From NCBI GenBank assembly GCA_027490095.1, contig JAIXYT010000029.1, positions 39,982 to 103,981 of the forward strand: 64,000 nt of DNA, in the 5' to 3' direction. Every line of letters begins with the position of its first letter. The stretch's first letter is position 1. Below the pieces are notes generated by a model. The model was given only the letters and a program-made list of their open reading frames with translations, was not told the origin of the DNA and did no database searches. Below are positions 34,233 to 44,564 of this stretch, piece by piece. The position numbers and the translations under genes are program-made. This DNA comes from Sphingomonadales bacterium. Lineage in GTDB: Bacteria; Pseudomonadota; Alphaproteobacteria; Sphingomonadales; Sphingomonadaceae.

Positions 34233-36883
34233 TTCCGCCTCAAGGCTGCCTGCGCTGCGGCCAGCCGTGCGATCGGCACCCGCCAGGGCGAACAGCTCAC
34301 ATAATCAAGCCCTTGCGCCTCGCAAAAGTCGATCGTCGCGGGGTCGCCGCCATGCTCGCCGCAGATGCCGAGCTTCAGGCCCTCCCGCACGGCCTTGCCG
34401 CGCTCCGCCGCAATCTGCACCAGTTCGCCCACGCCTTCGGTGTCCAGGCTCACGAACGGGTCGCGGGGGTAGATGCCGGCCTCCACATAATCGCCCAGGA
34501 AGCGGGCTGCATCGTCGCGGCTGATGCCAAGCGTCGTCTGCGTCAGGTCATTGGTTCCGAACGAGAAAAACTCCGCATGACCTGCGATCTCGCCGGCCTT
34601 CAGTGCCGCGCGCGGCAGCTCGATCATCGTGCCCACGCTGTAGGGCACCGCCCGGCCGGCCCCTGCGAACACTTGCGCGCCCACCCGGTCGATGATCGCC
34701 TTGATGATCTCCAGCTCGCGCCCCGTCGCCACCAGCGGCACCATGATTTCGGGCTGAATGGTACCGCCGACGGCAAGCGCCGCCTCGAAGATGGCCCGCG
34801 CCTGCATCTCCACGATTTCGGGATAGCTGATCAGCAGCCGGCAGCCGCGGTGCCCCAGCATGGGGTTGCTCTCGTGCAGCTCGGCCAGCCGGCGCCGGAC
34901 GGCCGCGACCGAAAGTCCTGTCGTTTCTGCCACTTCGCCGATCTCGGCATCGCGCACGGGCAGGAACTCGTGGAGCGGCGGGTCGAGCAGGCGGATGGTG
35001 ACCGGAAGCCCTTCCATGATCCGGAAGATCGATTCGAAGTCGCTGCGCTGGGCCGGCAGCAGCTTTTCCAGCGCAACACGCCGGCCCGCATCGTCGGCGC
35101 CCAGGATCATGGCGCGGACATGGACGATGCGGTCTGCGCCGAAGAACATGTGCTCGGTCCGCGCAAGGCCGATGCCTTCTGCGCCGAAGCGGCGGGCGGT
35201 GGTGCAGTCCTCCGGCGTCTCGGCGTTGGCCCGCACCTTCATGCGGCGGTGCACATCGGCCCAGCCCATCAACCTCGCGAAATCGCCCGACAATTCCGGG
35301 TCCACGGTCGCAACCCGGCCCTCCATCACCTCGCCGCTCGCGCCGTCCAGCGTGATGATCGTGCCCTCGGGCAGCTCGCGCTGGCCGATCCGCAGCGTGC
35401 GCGCCTCCATGTCGATGGAAATCCCGCCCGCGCCCGACACACAGGGGCGGCCCATCCCGCGCGCCACCACCGCCGCATGGCTGGTCATCCCGCCGCGCGC
35501 GGTCAGGATGCCGCGGGCAGCATGCATGCCGGCGATATCTTCGGGGCTGGTTTCCAGCCGCACCAGGATCACGTCCTCGCCATGCGCCGCGCGGGCGTGT
35601 GCGGTGTCGCTGTCGAGCACGATCGCGCCCGAGGCCGCACCGGGCGAAGCGGGAAGCCCCTGGGCGAGCACCTTGCGCTCGGCCGCGGGGTCGAGTGTCG
35701 GGTGCAGCAGCTGGTCGAGCACGCTGGGGTCCACCCGCAGCACCGCCTCGTCGGTCTCGATCAGGCCCTCGTCCACCATCTCGCAGGCCATGCGCAGCGC
35801 GGCCTTGGCCGTGCGCTTGCCACTGCGGGTCTGCAGCAGCCACAGCTTGCCTTCCTGCACGGTGAACTCGATGTCCTGGCAGTCGCGGTAGTGCCGCTCC
35901 AGCTGCTCGAACATGCGGGCGAGCTCGGCGAACACCTCGGGCATCGCCTCTTCCATCGAGGCCGCCTTGGCGCCGGCCTGCTCGCGGGCGGCGCGGGTGA
36001 GATATTGCGGGGTGCGGATGCCCGCCACCACATCCTCGCCCTGGGCATTGATCAGATATTCGCCATAGATGCGGCGTTCACCCGTCGCGGGATCGCGGGT
36101 GAAGGCGACGCCCGTCGCCGAGGTGTCGCCCATGTTGCCGAACACCATCGCCTGCACGGTGACGGCGGTGCCCCAGCTTTCGGGGATGTCGTTCAGGCGC
36201 CGGTAAACGGCCGCCCGTTCACTGCGCCAGCTGCCGAACACGGCCGCGACCGCGCCTTCCAGCTGGGCGACCGGCTCCTGCGGGAAGGGCTTGCCCGTCT
36301 GCTGGACGACGATCTGGCGGTACTGGCCCACCAGCGTCTTCAGGTCCTCGGCAGTGAGTTCGGTGTCGAGGGTGACGCCGCGGTCGTCCTTCAGGATCTC
36401 CAGCGCGTCCTCGAACAGATAATGGTCGAGGCCGAGCACCACGTCGGAATACATCTGGATGAAGCGGCGATAGCTGTCCCAGGCGAAGCGGGGGTTGGCG
36501 GAGCGCGTGGCGAGGCCCTGGACCGTTGTGTCATTGAGGCCGAGGTTCAGCACCGTGTCCATCATGCCCGGCATGGAGACGCGGGCGCCCGAGCGGACGG
36601 AGACGAGGAGCGGGTTGGTGGGGCTGCCGAACTGCATGCCCACTTCGCGCTCGATGTGGGCGAGGCCTTCGCCGAGCTTCGCGCGCAGCTCGTCAGGCAG
36701 GCGGCCGCCGGCTTCGTAGTAGAGCGCGCAGAGCGGGGTGGGGATGGTGAAGCCAGGGGGCACGGGAAGGCCGATGCCGGCCATTTCGGCAAGGTTGGCG
36801 CCCTTGCCGCCCAGGTGCGCCTTGCCGAGGTGGTGCGCCGAAGGGGCGGAGCCGCCGAACGGGATGAGGAGGCGCTGGGGCAT
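34229..36883 (-). CDS. ppdK: pyruvate, phosphate dikinase
   Basis: Interconverts pyruvate, ATP and Pi with PEP, AMP and PPi. 884 residues from the ATG at 36883, five bases after the glyS stop (a TTG at 36898 would overlap glyS). HLGGKGANLAEM is the nucleotide-grasp opening, TARGGMTSHAAVVARGMGRPCV contains the phosphohistidine, and the C-terminal PEP/pyruvate barrel includes GLARTEHMFF and GICGEHGGDPATI. Gene order glyQ-glyS-ppdK is common in Sphingomonadales. The GC skew of the chromosome reverses inside this gene. Confidence 0.96.
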   Translation of the reverse strand: MPQRLLIPFGGSAPSAHHLGKAHLGGKGANLAEMAGIGLPVPPGFTIPTPLCALYYEAGGRLPDELRAKLGEGLAHIEREVGMQFGSPTNPLLVSVRSGARVSMPGMMDTVLNLGLNDTTVQGLATRSANPRFAWDSYRRFIQMYSDVVLGLDHYLFEDALEILKDDRGVTLDTELTAEDLKTLVGQYRQIVVQQTGKPFPQEPVAQLEGAVAAVFGSWRSERAAVYRRLNDIPESWGTAVTVQAMVFGNMGDTSATGVAFTRDPATGERRIYGEYLINAQGEDVVAGIRTPQYLTRAAREQAGAKAASMEEAMPEVFAELARMFEQLERHYRDCQDIEFTVQEGKLWLLQTRSGKRTAKAALRMACEMVDEGLIETDEAVLRVDPSVLDQLLHPTLDPAAERKVLAQGLPASPGAASGAIVLDSDTAHARAAHGEDVILVRLETSPEDIAGMHAARGILTARGGMTSHAAVVARGMGRPCVSGAGGISIDMEARTLRIGQRELPEGTIITLDGASGEVMEGRVATVDPELSGDFARLMGWADVHRRMKVRANAETPEDCTTARRFGAEGIGLARTEHMFFGADRIVHVRAMILGADDAGRRVALEKLLPAQRSDFESIFRIMEGLPVTIRLLDPPLHEFLPVRDAEIGEVAETTGLSVAAVRRRLAELHESNPMLGHRGCRLLISYPEIVEMQARAIFEAALAVGGTIQPEIMVPLVATGRELEIIKAIIDRVGAQVFAGAGRAVPYSVGTMIELPRAALKAGEIAGHAEFFSFGTNDLTQTTLGISRDDAARFLGDYVEAGIYPRDPFVSLDTEGVGELVQIAAERGKAVREGLKLGICGEHGGDPATIDFCEAQGLDYVSCSPWRVPIARLAAAQAALRRK

Positions 36884-36887
36884 TGGT

Positions 36888-39065
36888 CTAGCCTTCAATC
36901 TTCGAGAAATCGGCGACGCGGTGCATGACGTCCCGGATGGCTGCCAGCAGCCCCAGGCGACGGGCCCGGATTTCCGGGTCGGGATCGTTTACGGTCGTCT
37001 GTTCGAAGAACTGATCGACGGGTTCGCGCAAGGTGGCGAGCAGCTTCATCGCGCCTTCGAAATCTTCCCGGCCCAGGAGTGCATCCGCTTCGTCGAACAG
37101 CAGGGCAGCATCGGAACCTTCGGCAGGGACGAACAGGCGGGCGAGGTTCTTCTCGGTCTCGCCGATGTATTTGGAGAGCGCGATCGAAGCGTCGAAGCTG
37201 TAGACGCGCCCATCCTTCTTCTCCTCGGCCTTCAGGATGTTGGCCGCGCGCTTGTAGCCTGCGAGGAGGTTCTTGCCCTCCTCCGTTTCGACGAAGGCCT
37301 GAAGAGCATGCGCGCGCTGGCCGGGGCGAATGAGATCGTCTTCACCGTCGGGCGCAAATGATGCCTCGACCACATCGTGGCGCAACCCCTTCTCGCGGAG
37401 CCTTACCTTCAGACGACCATTGAGGAAGTCAGGGACATCGCAGACCACAAGCTTTCCGACTTCGCGATGGTCCAGCTCAGATTCACTGTCCTCGGGGTTT
37501 TCACCTGACTGAATCAAGCTCTTGATGTACCCACGGGCTCCATACGCCAGACACCTCTCGATCGAGAACCGTGCTCCAGCCGAACCAATAATCTCAATGA
37601 TGCCGAGCGCGGCCCGGCGGAGTGCAAACGGATCCCGCGAGCCGGTCGGGCGTTCACCGATCAAGAAGAAGCCGATGAGGTTGTCAAACTTGTCCGCGAG
37701 GGCGACCGCGGCGGACACGGGATGTGCCGGCACGGAATCAGAAGGACCCAGCGGCCTGTAGTGGTCACGAATGGCCGCTGCTATTTCCGGTCGTTCGCCC
37801 TGCACCTCGGCCAGGTAGCCGCCGATGATGCCCTGCAGCTCGGGGAATTCGCCGACGGTGCCGGTGGTGAGGTCGGCCTTGGCGAGGCGGGCTGCGCGTT
37901 CGACGGTTTCGGGGTCCGCGCCCAGGAACTGGTCGGGGTGGGTCTCGACCAGCCAGCGCGCGAGCTCCGCCACGCGCTCTACCTTTCCGGCCATGGTGCC
38001 GAGCTTTTCGTGGAAGACGATGCCTCTCAGCGCTTCGGCGCGGGTTTGCAGCGGGACCTGCTTGTCCATTTCCCAGAAGAAGCGGGCGTCGGCGAGGCGC
38101 GCGCTCAGCACGCGCTGGTTGCCGCCGATGATGGTAGCGCCCCCGTCGGCCGCGACCAGGTTCGCGACGCAGACGAAGGCGGGGGCGAGCTTGCCGTCCG
38201 CGTCCTCGACCGCGAAATATTTCTGGTTGGTCCGCATGGTCAGCTGGATGACCTCGGGCGGGACGTCGAGATAAGCGGGGTCGAAGCGGCCGAGCAGGGG
38301 CACCGGCCATTCGGTGAGGCCGGCATTTTCGGCTTCGAGGCCCTCGTCCGGGCGAAGTTTCAGGCCGGCTGCGGCGGCGGCTTTCTGGGCGCCCTCGCGG
38401 ATGATCGCGCGGCGCTCTTCGGCGGAGAGCACGACGTTCGCCGCCAGCAGCTGACCGGCGTAGGCGCCGGGGCTGTGGATGCTGACGGGCGCCTTGGGCC
38501 CCATGAAGCGGTGGCCGAAGGTGGTGCGGCCGGATTTCAGGCCCATCGCCTCGAAGGGGATGACTGCCTCGTCGAGTAGCGCCACGATGGCGCGCAGCGG
38601 GCGGACCCAGCGCGGGGAGGCGGTGCTGGCGCTGCCTGCGCCCCAGCGTTGGGACTTTGGCCACTGGAAGCCGGTGATGAGGGCCGGGAGCTTCTCGGCG
38701 AGGATGTCGGCGGTCGGGCGGCCGTCGGACTTGAGCGTCGCGAACAGGAAGACGCCCTTGCCGGTGTCGCGCTCTTCCAGTTGGTCGCGGGTGAGGCCGG
38801 TGCTTTTCAGGAAGCCCTCGATCGCCTGGGCAGGGGCGTCGGCGCGGGGGCCGCGGCGTTCTTCGGCGACGGCCGCGCTGGCGGCCGGGAGGCCGGTGGC
38901 GAGCAGAGCGAGGCGGCGCGGGGTGGCGTGGGTTTCCACATGCTCGGCAGTGAGACCGGCTTCGGACAGCAGCGTCTGGAAGCGTTCGGCCAGCTGCTTG
39001 GCGGCCGCTGGCTGCATCCGCGCCGGGATTTCCTCGGAGAAGAGTTCGAGAAGGAAGTCAGCCAT
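36888..39065 (-). CDS. glyS: glycyl-tRNA synthetase beta subunit
   Basis: 725 residues, partner of GlyQ in the tetrameric bacterial enzyme; the beta chain binds t[20 protein letters not shown] opens the protein, and [24 protein letters not shown] marks the conserved central region. The segment 37330-37790 uses far less GC-biased codons than the rest: two 60-base lines there (37441-37560) count about 54% GC against 75% at 37861-37920. The protein remains intact across it. Overlaps glyQ by eight bases. Confidence 0.95.
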   Translation of the reverse strand: MADFLLELFSEEIPARMQPAAAKQLAERFQTLLSEAGLTAEHVETHATPRRLALLATGLPAASAAVAEERRGPRADAPAQAIEGFLKSTGLTRDQLEERDTGKGVFLFATLKSDGRPTADILAEKLPALITGFQWPKSQRWGAGSASTASPRWVRPLRAIVALLDEAVIPFEAMGLKSGRTTFGHRFMGPKAPVSIHSPGAYAGQLLAANVVLSAEERRAIIREGAQKAAAAAGLKLRPDEGLEAENAGLTEWPVPLLGRFDPAYLDVPPEVIQLTMRTNQKYFAVEDADGKLAPAFVCVANLVAADGGATIIGGNQRVLSARLADARFFWEMDKQVPLQTRAEALRGIVFHEKLGTMAGKVERVAELARWLVETHPDQFLGADPETVERAARLAKADLTTGTVGEFPELQGIIGGYLAEVQGERPEIAAAIRDHYRPLGPSDSVPAHPVSAAVALADKFDNLIGFFLIGERPTGSRDPFALRRAALGIIEIIGSAGARFSIERCLAYGARGYIKSLIQSGENPEDSESELDHREVGKLVVCDVPDFLNGRLKVRLREKGLRHDVVEASFAPDGEDDLIRPGQRAHALQAFVETEEGKNLLAGYKRAANILKAEEKKDGRVYSFDASIALSKYIGETEKNLARLFVPAEGSDAALLFDEADALLGREDFEGAMKLLATLREPVDQFFEQTTVNDPDPEIRARRLGLLAAIRDVMHRVADFSKIEG

Positions 39066-39927
39066 TTGCCGTTTCCTTCGCGACCTGGAGGTCGGCGACG
39101 GCCTTCACCAGATCGCGGACGCGGCCGATATAGGCCTGGCGCTCGGCGACCGAGATCACGCCGCGGGCATTCAGCAGGTTGAACTGGTGGCTCGCCTTGA
39201 TGGCCTGGTCGTATGCCGGGAGCGGCAGGCCGGCTTCGACCAGCGCGCGGCATTCCTCGGCGCTCTTGCGAAATCCGTCGAACAGGGCGTCGGTGTTGGC
39301 CTGCTCGAAATTGAAGGCGCTGAACTGGCGTTCGTTCTCGAGGAAGACTTCGCCGTAGCTCAGGCCTTCGTTCGTGAAGGGGAGATCGTAGACGTTCTCG
39401 ACGCCGAGGATGTACATCGCCAGCCGCTCTAGGCCGTAGGTGATCTCGCCGGCGACGGGGGCGCAGTCATGGCCGCCGACCTGCTGGAAATAGGTGAACT
39501 GGGTCACCTCCATGCCGTTGCACCAGACTTCCCAGCCGAGCCCCCAGGCGCCGAGCGTGGGGCTTTCCCAATCATCCTCGACGAAGCGGATGTCGTTCAC
39601 GGCCAAGTCGATGCCGATGGCTTCGAGGCTGCCGAGATACATCTCGAGGATGTCGTCGGGCGAGGGCTTCAGGATGACCTGATACTGGTAGTAGTGCTGC
39701 AGCCGGTTGGGGTTTTCGCCATAGCGGCCGTCGGAGGGACGCCGGCTGGGCTGCACATAGGCGGCCTTCCAGGGCTTGGGGCCGAGCGCGCGCAGGGTGG
39801 TTGCCGGGTGGAAGGTGCCGGCGCCCATCTCCATGTCGTAGGGCTGCAGGATCGCGCAGCCGCGTGCGCCCCAATAGGCGTGGAGCGTCAGGATGATGTC
39901 CTGGAAGCAGGTGGGCTTGTTGGTCAC
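39058..39927 (-). CDS. glyQ: glycyl-tRNA synthetase alpha subunit
   Basis: 289 residues, class II catalytic subunit that activates glycine. [34 protein letters not shown] and [34 protein letters not shown] are diagnostic for GlyQ, and GLERLAMYI is motif 3. The start is a GTG at 39927 with no strong ribosome site. Head of a probable six-gene operon running down to 30932. Confidence 0.96.
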   Translation of the reverse strand: MTNKPTCFQDIILTLHAYWGARGCAILQPYDMEMGAGTFHPATTLRALGPKPWKAAYVQPSRRPSDGRYGENPNRLQHYYQYQVILKPSPDDILEMYLGSLEAIGIDLAVNDIRFVEDDWESPTLGAWGLGWEVWCNGMEVTQFTYFQQVGGHDCAPVAGEITYGLERLAMYILGVENVYDLPFTNEGLSYGEVFLENERQFSAFNFEQANTDALFDGFRKSAEECRALVEAGLPLPAYDQAIKASHQFNLLNARGVISVAERQAYIGRVRDLVKAVADLQVAKETANG

Positions 39928-39969
39928 GGCCCGCGGGTTAGCGGGTGCAGCAGAAAAGGGGAAGGGTGC

Positions 39970-42045
39970 TCAGGCCGCCAGCACGGTTACCGGGGTGCCG
40001 TTGAGCGCTGCGTTGCCGCTGAGGGGATCGAAGCGCTGGCGGTCTGTGAGGTCGTTGAGGCTGACGCCAGGCTTTGTGCGGGCGACCGAGAGCTGCACCC
40101 CGGCGCGGCCATGGCCCCAGCCGTGGGGGAGGCTGACTGTGCCGGGCATGACGCTGTCGGTGATTTCGGCGGGCGCGGTGACCTCGCCGACGCGGCTGGT
40201 GATGGTGACGGGCTGGCCGTCGATTATGCCGCGGGCTGCGGCGTCCTGCGGGTGGATCATCAGGGTGCAGCGATCCGGACCTTTGAGCAGGCGCCTGGAA
40301 TTGTGGAGCCAGCTGTTGTTCGAGCGAAGGTGGCGGCGGCCGATCAGGCGCAGGGCATCGCTGGGGGTGTCGGCCATGTCGGCGGCGAAGCGCTGGAGTT
40401 CGGCGGGGATGGCTTCGGGCAGGCAGCGGATCGTCTTGTCGGGCGTGTGCAGGCGTTCGGGCAGGCGGCCGGGTTGCAGTTCGCCGAGATCGAGGCCGTG
40501 GGGGTGGGCCTCCACCTGTTCGAGCGTCAGGCGGTGGGGGCTTTTCTGGAGCATGTGGTCGAGCGTGTCGCGCGGGTGCCTGAGGTTCGGCGCGGGCTGA
40601 CCCTGGGCCGTGAGGAGCGCGGTGGCGAGGCTGCCGACGATCTCCCAGTCGGACTTGTCGTCGCCCATGGGCAGGAGGGCGGGGCTGTATTTGGCGTAGT
40701 TGCGCACCGCGATTGCGCCCAGGAACAGGGCGTAATGATCCTTCTGGAGCGGGCCGCAGGGCGGCAGGATATAGTGCGCGTGGCGGCTGGTTTCGGTGAC
40801 ATACATGTCGACTGAGACCATGAGGTCGAGCGTTTCGAGCGCCTCGTCGAGGGCCTTTCCGTCCGGGCAGGAGAGGACGGGGTTGCCGGCGATGGTGAAG
40901 AGGGCCTTCACCTGGCCCTCGCCGGGGGTGGCGATCTCTTCCGCCATGGTGACGACGGGGAGTTCGGACATGACCTCGGGGAGGCCCGAGACGCGGGAGC
41001 GGAAGCGGCCCCAGGTGCCCTGGCCGGCCTGCGCGACCACATCGACTCCGGGGTTGGAGAACATCATCCCGCCTTCGCGGTCGAGGTTGCCGGTGGCGAT
41101 GTTGAGGAGCTGGATGAGCCAGTGGTTGAGCGTTCCGAAGGATGCGGTGGAGACGCCCATGCGGCCGTAGGTGATGGCCGGGCCGCCCGCACCGAGGCGG
41201 GATGCAACCGCGCGGATTTCGGCCTCGGGGATGCCGCAGTGGGCGGCGAGGGTTGGCAAGTCGAAGGCGCGAAGCTCGGCCAGTGCGGCTTCGAAGCTGT
41301 CGAGCATGGGGGTGAGGCGCCCGGGGTTGATCTGGCCGGCCTCGTCGAGGGCAAGGAGGAGTGCGGTCAGGAAGGCGGGGTCGGTGCCGGGGCGGATGAA
41401 GAGATGGGTGTCGGCGAGTTCCGCCGTTTCGGTGCGGCGCGGGTCGACCACGATGAGCTTGCCGCCGCGGTCCTGCAGGGCCTTGATGCGGTGGCGGATG
41501 CCGGGGACGGTCCAGACGCTGCCGTTCGACGCCATCGGGTTTCCGCCGACGATCAGCATGGTTTCGGTGCGGTCGATGTCGGCGATGGGGAAGAGGCTGT
41601 TGTGGCCGAACATCCAGAGCTGGACGAGCTGGTGGGGGATCTGGTCGACGGTGGAGGCGGACCAGAGGTAGCGGGTGCCGATCGCGCGCTTCAGATGGCC
41701 CGTCATCATGCCGACGGAATAGTTGTGGGCAGTGGGGTTGCCGACATAGAGGCCGCCGGCGCCGCCGGCAGCCTTCACGGCAGCGAAGCGTTCGCCGATT
41801 TCGCGCAACGCCTGGTCCCAGCCGATCTGCTGCCACCCATCTGCCGTGCGCTTCAACGGCGCGCGCAGGCGATCGGGGTCTTCCTGCAGGTCGGCGATGG
41901 CGGTTGCCTTCGGGCAGATATGGCCGCGCGAGAGCACGTCATCCGGATCGCCCTTGATGGAGATGACCCGGCTCCCCTCGAGCTCGACCAGGATGCCGCA
42001 ATTTGCCTCGCAGATGTGGCAGGTGCGGGTGTGGGTGCTCGTCAT
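39970..42045 (-). CDS. molybdopterin-dependent oxidoreductase (DMSO reductase family)
   Basis: 691 residues. CHICEANCGILVE plus GHICPKA supply a four-cysteine [4Fe-4S] cluster, and the following FdhF/NarB-like domains (FGHNSLFPIADIDRTETMLIVGGNPMASNG, YGRMGVSTASFGTLNHWL) bind bis-MGD; the C-terminal molydop-binding domain is present. There is no Tat signal, so it is probably cytoplasmic. Substrate unknown; formate dehydrogenase H-like or a thiosulfate/nitrate-type enzyme are options. Electron-transfer partner genes are absent. AAGGGGAGAG precedes the ATG; it diverges from the acyl-CoA synthetase. Confidence 0.85.
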   Translation of the reverse strand: MTSTHTRTCHICEANCGILVELEGSRVISIKGDPDDVLSRGHICPKATAIADLQEDPDRLRAPLKRTADGWQQIGWDQALREIGERFAAVKAAGGAGGLYVGNPTAHNYSVGMMTGHLKRAIGTRYLWSASTVDQIPHQLVQLWMFGHNSLFPIADIDRTETMLIVGGNPMASNGSVWTVPGIRHRIKALQDRGGKLIVVDPRRTETAELADTHLFIRPGTDPAFLTALLLALDEAGQINPGRLTPMLDSFEAALAELRAFDLPTLAAHCGIPEAEIRAVASRLGAGGPAITYGRMGVSTASFGTLNHWLIQLLNIATGNLDREGGMMFSNPGVDVVAQAGQGTWGRFRSRVSGLPEVMSELPVVTMAEEIATPGEGQVKALFTIAGNPVLSCPDGKALDEALETLDLMVSVDMYVTETSRHAHYILPPCGPLQKDHYALFLGAIAVRNYAKYSPALLPMGDDKSDWEIVGSLATALLTAQGQPAPNLRHPRDTLDHMLQKSPHRLTLEQVEAHPHGLDLGELQPGRLPERLHTPDKTIRCLPEAIPAELQRFAADMADTPSDALRLIGRRHLRSNNSWLHNSRRLLKGPDRCTLMIHPQDAAARGIIDGQPVTITSRVGEVTAPAEITDSVMPGTVSLPHGWGHGRAGVQLSVARTKPGVSLNDLTDRQRFDPLSGNAALNGTPVTVLAA

Positions 42046-42107
42046 CGCTCTCCCCTTGGGGCTGTCCGGGGCCTAGATGGCGACCGGGAATTCACCGGGG
42101 AGGTAGC

Positions 42108-43622
42108 ATGCATCCGTTTCTTCACGCCGCCAACACGCCGGATTTGCCAGCCGTCATCATGGCGAATTCGGGCGAGACGCTGAGCTATGCCGAGCTGGAG
42201 GCGCGGTCGAACCAGGCAGCACAGCTGTATCGCGCCTGCGGGCTGAAGCGCGGCGACGTGATCGCGATCTTCCTGGAAAACCACATCGACTATCTGCCGC
42301 TGTGCTGGGGGGCGCAGCGCGCGGGGCTGATCTTCACCTGCATCTCCACCAAGCTGACGGCCGACGAGGCCGGCTATATCGTGACGGACTGCGGCGCGAA
42401 GCTGCTGGTGGCGGGCGCCAGCCTGGGCGCGGTTGCGAAGGACCTGCCGGCTGTTTCCCACCGCTTCAGCCTGGGGGGCGACATTCCCGGCTATCAGCCC
42501 GTGGAGGCCGCGCTTGCCGCGCAGCCGACGACGCGGATTGCCGACGAAAGCTCGGGCCGCGACATGCTTTATTCCAGCGGCACCACGGGACGGCCGAAGG
42601 GCATCATCGGGCCGCTTTCCGAAAGCCCGATCGACCATATGGATGCGCTGACGGGGCTGGTGGGGATGCTCTACAGCTTTGCGCCGGGCATGGTGTACCT
42701 GTCCCCGGCACCGCTCTATCACGCGGCGCCGCTGCGCTACTGCATGAGCGTGCACAAGTTCGGCGGCACCGTGATCGTGATGGAGAAGTTCGACGCCGAA
42801 CGCTATCTGCAGCTGATCGAGCAGTACAGGGTCACCCACAGCCAGGTGGTGCCGACCATGTTCGTGAAGATGCTGAAGCTGCCGGAGGATGTTCGCCAGA
42901 AGTACGACGTCTCCAGCCTGAAGGCGGTGATCCATGCCGCCGCGCCCTGCCCCATCGCCGTCAAGGAGCAGATGATCGGCTGGTGGGGGCCGCGCATCTT
43001 CGAATATTATTCCGCGACCGAAGGCTCGGGCTTCACCGCGATCAGCTCGGAGGAGTGGCTGAACAAGAAGGGCTCGGTGGGGAAAAGCCTGTTGGGCGAG
43101 ATCCGCGTGATCGACGACGCGGGCAATCTGCTGCCGCCCGGACGCGAGGGGCGGATCTTCTTCCACGGCGGGCCGCCCGTTTCCTATCACAACAGCCCTG
43201 AGAAGACCCGCGAGGTGCAAGGGCCGCATGGCGCCACGTTCGGCGACATCGGCTACGTGGATGCCGACGGTTACCTGTTCCTCACCGACCGCTCCAGCTA
43301 CATGATCATCTCGGGCGGGGTGAACGTCTATCCGCAGGAAACCGAGAATATCCTGGTGATGCACCCGAAGGTGGCCGACGTGGCGGTGATCGGGGTGCCC
43401 AACGACGAGCTGGGCGAAGAGGTGAAGGCCGTGGTGCAGCCGCGCGACTGGGCGGATGCCGGGCCCGAGCTCGCCGCCGAGCTGCTCGCCTTTGCCCGCG
43501 CGCACCTCAGCCACATCAAGTGCCCGCGCTCGATCGACTTCGACCCCGAGCTGCCGCGCCACGACACGGGCAAGCTCTACAAGCGGCTGGTGAAGGACCG
43601 CTATTGGCCCAGGCAGGCCTGA
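42108..43622 (+). CDS. AMP-binding acyl-CoA synthetase
   Basis: 504 residues from the ATG at 42108, preceded by GGGGAGGTAGC. DMLYSSGTTGRPKGI is the ATP/AMP signature, YYSATEGSGF the A5 motif, GDIGYVDADGYLFLTDR the A7/A8 hinge region and RHDTGKLYKRLV the catalytic lysine near the end. Activates a carboxylic acid to its CoA ester; chain length and identity are unclear. Divergent from the molybdo-enzyme with 62 bases between. Confidence 0.88.
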   Translation: MHPFLHAANTPDLPAVIMANSGETLSYAELEARSNQAAQLYRACGLKRGDVIAIFLENHIDYLPLCWGAQRAGLIFTCISTKLTADEAGYIVTDCGAKLLVAGASLGAVAKDLPAVSHRFSLGGDIPGYQPVEAALAAQPTTRIADESSGRDMLYSSGTTGRPKGIIGPLSESPIDHMDALTGLVGMLYSFAPGMVYLSPAPLYHAAPLRYCMSVHKFGGTVIVMEKFDAERYLQLIEQYRVTHSQVVPTMFVKMLKLPEDVRQKYDVSSLKAVIHAAAPCPIAVKEQMIGWWGPRIFEYYSATEGSGFTAISSEEWLNKKGSVGKSLLGEIRVIDDAGNLLPPGREGRIFFHGGPPVSYHNSPEKTREVQGPHGATFGDIGYVDADGYLFLTDRSSYMIISGGVNVYPQETENILVMHPKVADVAVIGVPNDELGEEVKAVVQPRDWADAGPELAAELLAFARAHLSHIKCPRSIDFDPELPRHDTGKLYKRLVKDRYWPRQA

Positions 43623-43633
43623 GGCCAGCGGCC

Positions 43634-44557
43634 ATGATCCGTCTGCTTCTGCTGCTGGCGGCCCTGCTGGTCGTCCCTGCGGCCGCGGGGGCGCAGGCGG
43701 GCCGGGCCAGGGCCCCGGCGGAGCCGCCCACGCCGGCGCTGTGGCAGGTGGAGGGGTTTGGCCGGAAGGCCTATGTGTTCGGAACCGTCCATGCCCTGCC
43801 GCGCGGGGTGGACTGGTTCCGGCCGCATGTGGTGACGGCGCTCGACCAGTCGACACGGCTGGTTCTGGAAACCGAGGTGCCGGATTCGCCGGGCGCCATG
43901 ATGCCGGTGATCATGAAGATGACCAGGCTTCCGGCTGCCCGCCCGCTCGAGACGCGGGTTCCGGCGGAATGGCAGCCGGCGCTTGCTCGGGCGGTGCAGC
44001 GGCTGAAGCCCGGGCCGCTCGACTGGTCCAAGACCTGGTTCGTCGCGCTCACGCTCGCCAATCTCCAGTCGCAGGCGGATGGCGTGGACCCGCAGATCGG
44101 CGTGGAAGCGGTGCTGACCGAACGCGCGCGCATCAAGGGCATTCCGGTGGTGGCGCTGGAAACGGCCGAGGAACAGCTGATCAACTTCGATGCGCTGACC
44201 GAGCTCGACCAGCAGCAGCTGCTGCTGTCCACGCTTGCCGAGCTCGACAATTCGAAGGCGCGCATATCCTTGCTGATCGGGGACTGGCTGCTGGGCAATA
44301 CCGACGCGCTGGCAGCCCGCGTGAATGACGACTTCGCGCGGTCGCCGATGCTGCGACGCATGCTGGTGGAGGACCGCAACCAGCGCTGGGCGGACTGGAT
44401 CGCGACCGAGATGAAGGCGGACAAGGGAACGCTGTTCATCGCGGTCGGCGCCGGCCACATGGCGGGCAAGGGCAGCCTGCTGGAGGACCTCGAGAAGCAG
44501 GGGCTGAAGGTAAGCCGCGTTCTGGAGCAGCCTGCCAAGCGCAAGCGGCGGCGCTGA
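43634..44557 (+). CDS. TraB/GumN family protein with signal peptide
   Basis: 307 residues. A signal peptide (IRLLLLLAALLVVPAAAGAQA) is followed by AYVFGTVHALP, the GxxH first motif of TraB/GumN (Tiki-like) proteins, RLVLETEV with the conserved Glu, and VGAGHMAGKGSL, the second GxxH. Tiki relatives are metalloproteases; activity in bacterial GumN proteins is not settled. Starts 12 bases after the acyl-CoA synthetase stop, so possibly co-transcribed. Confidence 0.85.
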   Translation: MIRLLLLLAALLVVPAAAGAQAGRARAPAEPPTPALWQVEGFGRKAYVFGTVHALPRGVDWFRPHVVTALDQSTRLVLETEVPDSPGAMMPVIMKMTRLPAARPLETRVPAEWQPALARAVQRLKPGPLDWSKTWFVALTLANLQSQADGVDPQIGVEAVLTERARIKGIPVVALETAEEQLINFDALTELDQQQLLLSTLAELDNSKARISLLIGDWLLGNTDALAARVNDDFARSPMLRRMLVEDRNQRWADWIATEMKADKGTLFIAVGAGHMAGKGSLLEDLEKQGLKVSRVLEQPAKRKRRR

Positions 44558-44564
44558 GCCAATC

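Noticed and set aside
35881..36480. A replication origin located exactly here
   Set aside because: Only the skew change supports it; the site is inside ppdK with no DnaA-box cluster, AT-rich stretch or origin-linked genes, so it is kept as a finding and not a feature.
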